Shown here piece by piece: positions 16,280 through 19,759 of a DNA stretch of 19,759 bases. The notes under the pieces are model-generated. The model did not search any database. It saw nothing but the letters and a program-made list of their open reading frames with translations, and had not been told where the DNA came from. How positions within the stretch are numbered: position 1 is the stretch's first letter; each line of letters starts with the position of its first letter. The stretch is from an uncultured Chitinophagales bacterium (GTDB lineage: Bacteria > Bacteroidota > Bacteroidia > Chitinophagales > Chitinophagaceae): the NCBI GenBank assembly GCA_946886475.1, contig CAMPIQ010000066.1, forward strand, positions 1-19,759, given 5' to 3'. Both the position numbers and the translations under genes were made by a program.

Positions 16280-16594
16280 ATGGATCAAAACATTCCGCAG
16301 CAGAACCAGATCAATATAGAAATATCAGAAGAAGTGGCAGAAGGCACTTATGCTAATCTGGCGATCATTACCCATTCACATGCAGAATTTGTAGTGGATT
16401 TTGTAAACGTTATGCCAGGCACACCCAAGAGTAAAGTAAAGTCACGCATCATATTTACCCCTCAACATGCCAAACGTTTCATGAAGGCCCTGATAGAAAA
16501 TGTAAGCCGTTATGAGGACGCCAACGGCCCTATTAAAGACTTAGAGGAAATTCAGATACCAATGACTTTTGGTGGTCCCACGGCTCAGGCCTGA
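16280..16594 (+). CDS. DUF3467 family protein
   Basis: This 104-residue acidic protein matches the DUF3467 family throughout: NQINIEISEEVAEGTYANLA near the start, HSHAEFVVDFV in the middle, and the RIIFTPQHAKRF segment. No signal peptide or membrane segment is present, so it should be cytoplasmic. The family is widespread, including Bacteroidota, with no established function. It is a single gene with its own promoter box and faces convergent radC across a 153-bp spacer. Confidence 0.9.
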   Translation: MDQNIPQQNQINIEISEEVAEGTYANLAIITHSHAEFVVDFVNVMPGTPKSKVKSRIIFTPQHAKRFMKALIENVSRYEDANGPIKDLEEIQIPMTFGGPTAQA

Positions 16595-16750
16595 TTCCCC
16601 TGTCCACTTAAAGGGAAGACATAGGTCAGGTATTCTTTATAATATAAAACATTGTTTAAAGAACAGGATTGTGTTTTCATGAAGAAAAGCAATTAATTTA
16701 TTAATAGTCTCACTGGCTTAAGTCTCCCCTTTAAGGGGACAGGCGGATCA
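16592..16750. repeat. Inverted repeat joining the 3' ends of the DUF3467 gene and radC
   Basis: Positions 16592-16625 and the complement of 16717-16750 agree at 28 of 34 bases by eye. Each copy begins exactly with the TGA stop codon of its own gene, so both stops are part of the repeat. The 91-bp spacer holds no gene. The right arm contains the near-palindrome CCCCTTTAAGGGG at 16726-16738. The structure could act as a bidirectional 3'-end hairpin for two convergent transcripts. Confidence 0.85.
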
Positions 16751-17449
16751 CAGTATCCCTTCATCGGCAAAACTATAATACCCATCATCGCTTACTATTA
16801 AATGGTCAAGCACCCTGATATCAAAATAGCGTGCAGCCTCCTTTATTTTCCAGGTGAGTTCTTCATCAGCCTTACTGGGTTTTAAACTTCCGGATGGATG
16901 ATTATGGCAAAGAATGATGCTTACAGCATCTTCCTCCAATGCTTTTTTAAGGATGATCCTGGGATCTGCCACAGTTCCGGTAATGCCGCCTTCACTGATC
17001 ACCTGGAAATGGTTGATTTTATTTGCCCGGTTCAGAAACATTACGGCAAATACCTCATGCTTATAATCCCTGAGCATGGTTTGAAGGTATCCCGCAACAT
17101 CCGAACTCCCGGAAACGATAGCCTTTTCTCTGGAAGCAAGGGCCTGTCTTCTTCTGCCCAACTCCATGGCTGCCGCGATACAAATGGCTTTTGCTTCACC
17201 TATTCCCTTGATCTTCATCAATTCTTTAACAGAAAGCTTGCCCAGCTCATTGAGATTATCCTTTCCGGATCGTAAAACTTCCTGGGCCAGGTCGAGGGCT
17301 GATTTCTCTCTTGTACCATTGTTTAACAATATGGCAATCAATTCGGAATTGCTTAATACGGAGGCACCCTTGTCTCGTAATTTTTCGCGGGGTCTGTCGT
17401 CTTTTGCCCATTCCTTAATCGAGTATTTCTGCGCTTGCATATTTAACAT
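16748..17449 (-). CDS. radC: RadC-family JAB/MPN-domain protein
   Basis: The 233-residue protein has the N-terminal RadC region (RPREKLRDKGASVLSNSELI, then an HhH-like KGIGEAKA at 81-88) and a C-terminal JAMM metalloprotease-like domain with E132, HNHPSG (H182, H184) and D195. Despite the name, a direct DNA-repair role of RadC is not well supported; the JAMM fold suggests hydrolase activity. It may start at ATG 17447-17449 or at residue 4 (17440). A TATTTTTA sequence lies just before the first ATG, at an offset different from the other genes. It converges on the DUF3467 gene and diverges from a small ORF 56 bp away. Confidence 0.93.
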   Translation of the reverse strand: MLNMQAQKYSIKEWAKDDRPREKLRDKGASVLSNSELIAILLNNGTREKSALDLAQEVLRSGKDNLNELGKLSVKELMKIKGIGEAKAICIAAAMELGRRRQALASREKAIVSGSSDVAGYLQTMLRDYKHEVFAVMFLNRANKINHFQVISEGGITGTVADPRIILKKALEEDAVSIILCHNHPSGSLKPSKADEELTWKIKEAARYFDIRVLDHLIVSDDGYYSFADEGIL

Positions 17450-17505
17450 TTTAAAAATAATTTTATGGCTGTCAACTATCCTAATAGAAAACTAAACCGA
17501 ATCCT

Positions 17506-17706
17506 ATGAGACGTAACTCTACCTCTTCTGTTGGTGCACTGCATCCAATTTTATTTTTTCTTCTTGTTTACGGTATTTCTCTTTTCCTTGCCATTTTTGT
17601 TTGCCGCACTGTGTATTACAGCATAAATGACGATGCTATTCATACTTCAGGGCCGGTAGAAAATCCGCCTTCTGATATGAAGGGTGCAACTGCTTACATT
17701 AAATAA
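17506..17706 (+). CDS. Small single-pass membrane protein, hypothetical
   Basis: This 66-residue ORF begins with a basic stretch (MRR), has one strongly hydrophobic segment at about 14-34 (PILFFLLVYGISLFLAIFVC) and then a polar tail with acidic and proline residues. The positive N-terminus suggests the tail faces the periplasm. I do not recognise a family. Evidence for it being real is the clean membrane-protein layout, an ATG start and placement in an otherwise gene-free gap between radC and prs. No good -7 box precedes it, so expression is uncertain. Confidence 0.5.
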   Translation: MRRNSTSSVGALHPILFFLLVYGISLFLAIFVCRTVYYSINDDAIHTSGPVENPPSDMKGATAYIK

Positions 17707-17750
17707 GATTAAGCCGTAATCTTTTGTTGGCAATGAGGAAAATCTCATTG
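17705..17750 (+). terminator. Two short stem-loops after the small membrane ORF
   Basis: AAGATTA/TAATCTT (17705-17711 and 17717-17723, 5-nt loop) follows the stop codon and leads into TTTG. CAATGAG/CTCATTG (17731-17737 and 17744-17750, 6-nt loop) comes next. Both stems are perfect but short and AT-rich with weak T-tracts, so termination is possible but not strong. Confidence 0.35.
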
Positions 17751-17824
17751 ATGGATGGTTTTATTCACCAATCAAAAAGGCTATAACTGAATAAATTCCG
17801 GATGGGCTTGTTCAATTGAACAGG

Positions 17825-17836
17825 AATACCGGTATT
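17825..17836. other. 12-bp perfect palindrome upstream of prs
   Basis: AATACCGGTATT reads the same on both strands, about 118 bp before the prs start, and is followed by TTTCCC. It could be a protein-binding site. Nothing else in the 247-bp gap (17707-17953) points to a gene. Confidence 0.3.
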
Positions 17837-17929
17837 TTTCCCATTTTAGGATTGGGTTTCATAAATCCAACCCATTTCTTTTTAACCTGCTTTACCGAAT
17901 CTCTTTTTTCTCTTTTCTACTCTTCACCA

Positions 17930-17937
17930 TATCTTCG
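17930..17937 (+). promoter_or_regulatory. Candidate -7 box of prs
   Basis: TATCTTCG matches 7 of 8 positions of TAnnTTTG and begins 24 nt before the prs ATG, predicting a short leader. The upstream stretch is pyrimidine-rich with no clear TTG. Confidence 0.4.
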
Positions 17938-17953
17938 CCGCACATTTTCTACC

Positions 17954-18904
17954 ATGAATCCTTCTGCCAAAATTTTTTCTGGCACCGGCTCACAGCATCT
18001 TGCTGAAAAGATCTGTAAAAGCTATGGTTGCCAAATCGGTAAGATCAATATTCAAAAATTCAGTGATGGGGAAATACAACCCATTTTCCTTGAAAGCATC
18101 AGGGGGGATTTTGTTTTTCTTATCCAAAGTACCTATGCGCCGGCCGACAACCTGATGGAGTTATTACTGATGATTGATGCAGCACGCAGGGCATCTGCCA
18201 ATAAGATCATTGTGGTATTGCCGTATTATGGTTATGCCCGTCAGGATCGTAAGGACAGGCCGCGGGTAGCTATTGGAAGTAAGCTTGTAGCCAATATGCT
18301 GGTGGCTGCCGGAGCGGACAGGGTGATCACGATGGACCTGCATGCACCCCAGATCCAGGGTTTCTTTGATATTCCTGTTGACCATCTTGATTCTTCAGCT
18401 GTTTTTATACCTTATATAACACAACTGAAACTCGAAAACCTTACCTTTGCGGCCCCTGATGTGGGCGCATCAAACCGAATCAGGGAAATTGCCAGTTATT
18501 TTGAAGTGGAAATGGTGATCTGCGACAAGCACCGCAAGAGAGCCAATGAGATATCAAGCATGGTTGTAATTGGGGATGTTACGGATAAGGATATTGTGAT
18601 CATTGACGACATCTGCGATACCGGAGGAACACTGGCAAAAAGTGCAGCTCTTTTAAAGGAAAAGGGGGCAAGGACCGTAAGGGCCCTGATCACCCACCCG
18701 GTATTAAGTGGAAATGCATACGAAACCATTGAAAACAGCGTGCTCGAAGAATTGGTTGTATGTGATACCATTCCGCTTAAGAAACCAACCAAAAAGATCA
18801 ATGTGATCACTACTGCCGAATTATTTGCAGTAGCCATTCGCAATGCTTATGAGAACAAGAGTATCAATAGTTTGTTCTTTCATTCGCAAAGAAGAGATAA
18901 ATAG
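17954..18904 (+). CDS. prs: Ribose-phosphate pyrophosphokinase (PRPP synthetase)
   Basis: Prs makes PRPP from ribose 5-phosphate and ATP, feeding nucleotide, histidine and tryptophan synthesis. The 316-residue protein shows KIFSGT at the N-terminus, FSDGE (36-40), the catalytic flexible loop RQDRKDRPR (96-104), the conserved DLHAPQIQGFF (128-138) and the PRPP-binding motif DIVIIDDICDTGGT (213-226). The ATG at 17954 gives the standard length; the frame is open to 17816 but that part has no family match. Its TAG stop lies in a GCC heptamer array. It precedes rplY, a gene order also known from Firmicutes (prs-ctc). Confidence 0.96.
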   Translation: MNPSAKIFSGTGSQHLAEKICKSYGCQIGKINIQKFSDGEIQPIFLESIRGDFVFLIQSTYAPADNLMELLLMIDAARRASANKIIVVLPYYGYARQDRKDRPRVAIGSKLVANMLVAAGADRVITMDLHAPQIQGFFDIPVDHLDSSAVFIPYITQLKLENLTFAAPDVGASNRIREIASYFEVEMVICDKHRKRANEISSMVVIGDVTDKDIVIIDDICDTGGTLAKSAALLKEKGARTVRALITHPVLSGNAYETIENSVLEELVVCDTIPLKKPTKKINVITTAELFAVAIRNAYENKSINSLFFHSQRRDK

Positions 18905-18933
18905 CCAATGGCCACCGGCCATTAGCCGAAAGC
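18902..18933 (+). repeat. GCC-type heptamer array between prs and rplY
   Basis: GCCAATG, GCCACCG, GCCATTA and GCCGAAA follow in exact 7-bp register from 18904 to 18931. The prs stop codon TAG (18902-18904) overlaps the first unit. AATGGCC/GGCCATT also forms a 7-bp stem with a 3-nt loop (18908-18924). No T-run follows, so rplY may be co-transcribed with prs. Confidence 0.65.
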
Positions 18934-18955
18934 TTTTAAATTAAACAATCATATA

Positions 18956-19576
18956 ATGAAAACAATTACAATCGAAGGACAACTGAGGACCGAACATGGC
19001 AAGTCAGCCACCCGCCAGCTTCGCTCTCAGGACCTGGTGCCTGGTGTAATTTACGGGGGTGCTCAGGAGATCAATTTTGCTGCATCTGCAAAGACTTTTA
19101 AGTCTTTGGTATACACACCAAATTTTCAGCTCGCAGAAGTTAAAGTAGATGGAAAAACTTATCGCTGCATTTTGAAAGACCTGCAGTTTGATAAAGTTTC
19201 AGATGCACTAATCCATGTTGATCTGCTGGAACTGGTAGAAGACAAAAAAGTTGTTGCTACCATTCCATTGAAGTATTCAGGTGTTGCTTCAGGTGTTAAA
19301 GCCGGTGGCAGACTGGTACCAAAAATGAAATCACTCAAGGTTAAGACATACCCTCGCTATCTGAAAGAACAGATTGAAGTGAATGTTGAGAATCTGGAGA
19401 TCGGTGGTAACATCAGGGTGGAAGATGTTAAGCTGGATAACTACGAAGTGCTAAACTCACCGCGTATTCCAATTGTATCGGTAGTTACAACACGTGCGCT
19501 GCGCCAGGAGGAGGCTACTGCTCCTGCCACTACGGCTAAGGCTGCACCTGCTGCTGCACCCGCTGCAAAGAAATAA
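18956..19576 (+). CDS. rplY: 50S ribosomal protein L25 (Ctc/TL5 form)
   Basis: L25 binds 5S rRNA in the large ribosomal subunit. The 206-residue protein is the two-domain Ctc/TL5 form: an N-terminal 5S-binding barrel (ITIEGQLRTEHGKSATRQLR, VPGVIYGG) to about residue 90, a second domain to about 180, and an alanine-rich, lysine-ended tail (186-206). The start is the ATG at 18956 (MKTITIEGQ), 51 bp after prs. No box of the TAnnTTTG type lies at a useful distance, which suggests read-through from prs. A strong terminator follows 21 bp after the stop. Confidence 0.95.
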   Translation: MKTITIEGQLRTEHGKSATRQLRSQDLVPGVIYGGAQEINFAASAKTFKSLVYTPNFQLAEVKVDGKTYRCILKDLQFDKVSDALIHVDLLELVEDKKVVATIPLKYSGVASGVKAGGRLVPKMKSLKVKTYPRYLKEQIEVNVENLEIGGNIRVEDVKLDNYEVLNSPRIPIVSVVTTRALRQEEATAPATTAKAAPAAAPAAKK

Positions 19577-19597
19577 TTACTTTAAAAAAAAATGTAG

Positions 19598-19628
19598 ATC
19601 CCGGTATTTATTATACCGGGATTTTTTT
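19598..19628 (+). terminator. Intrinsic terminator after rplY
   Basis: A perfect 10-bp stem ATCCCGGTAT/ATACCGGGAT closes the loop TTATT, followed by seven T residues (19622-19628). Confidence 0.95.
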
Positions 19629-19697
19629 ATGCGGAGTATGAGGATTGTTCGAGGGATTGGATGGCCAGGGATAAAGAATCAGGTAGATGTTATCTGT

Positions 19698-19759
19698 GAT
19701 TGGGATCGCGGATTGGGATCACGGATGAAACGGATGGAGGGATGGCCGCGGAGGATGGG
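19698..19759 (+). repeat. 13-bp tandem repeat and degenerate GAT-rich units at the right edge
   Basis: GATTGGGATCGCG (19698-19710) is followed by GATTGGGATCACG (19711-19723), then shorter units starting GATGAAACG, GATGGAGG and GATGGCCGCG up to the window end. It may be one arm of another boundary array, cut by the edge. No gene is seen in 19629-19759. Confidence 0.6.

Noticed and set aside
17816..18904. Prs with a 46-residue N-terminal extension
   Set aside because: The extension starts at TTG, lies over the promoter region, and the ATG at 17954 gives the normal family length.

Overview
The window looks like a chromosomal segment from a Bacteroidota, most likely a Chitinophagaceae-type bacterium. 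The reasons are a SusC/SusD pair, an OmpA protein with the TPR, beta-propeller, regulatory-domain and OmpA layout of type IX secretion protein PorE, PorV-like and HhH beta-barrel envelope genes, TAnnTTTG-like -7 boxes and no clear Shine-Dalgarno sequences. The family placement is inferred; no rRNA or other taxonomic marker is present.

Layout. From 90 to 8203 all genes are on the minus strand. In transcription order they are folD, queE, a PorE-like OmpA protein, dprA, an FAD-dependent oxidoreductase and a membrane-embedded MutS-like ATPase. A 145-bp divergent gap (8204-8348) separates them from plus-strand genes: a PorV/OMPP1-like barrel overlapping by 4 bp a large HhH/beta-barrel protein, then a SusC-like TonB-dependent transporter and its SusD-like lipoprotein, ending in a strong intrinsic terminator. 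Next come a DUF3467 protein, a convergent radC, a small one-helix membrane ORF, and prs followed by rplY (L25) with its own terminator. No tRNA, rRNA, CRISPR, IS element or phage gene was seen.

The most unusual content lies at the gene boundaries. Most spacers carry short tandem repeats in a strict 7-bp register. The unit sequence differs from locus to locus (AGTCGGG and AGTTCAA; AGTTCAG; AGGGTnn; GCCnnnn; nTTCnTA). At three minus-strand spacers (FAD oxidoreductase/dprA, dprA/PorE-like, queE/folD) the array is present as two inverted arms around a spacer of about 70-90 bp, one arm next to the upstream stop codon and the other next to, or inside, the next start. A convergent spacer (DUF3467/radC) has the same inverted-arm geometry without clear heptamers. 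The repeats reach into coding sequence: they appear to form the C-terminus of the MutS-like protein, the last codons of the FAD oxidoreductase and folD, the prs stop, the N-terminus of queE, and the 5' end of dprA. At dprA no ATG is in frame and gain or loss of repeat units would switch the reading frame.

A second pattern is that four minus-strand genes (folD, PorE-like, FAD oxidoreductase, MutS-like) have a TAnnTTTG-like box starting exactly 12 nt before the start codon, which would predict leaderless or nearly leaderless transcripts.

Functionally this is a mixed housekeeping and envelope region: one-carbon metabolism (folD), 7-deazaguanine synthesis (queE), PRPP synthesis (prs), ribosome (rplY), DNA processing (dprA, radC, MutS-like) and outer-membrane nutrient uptake and anchoring.
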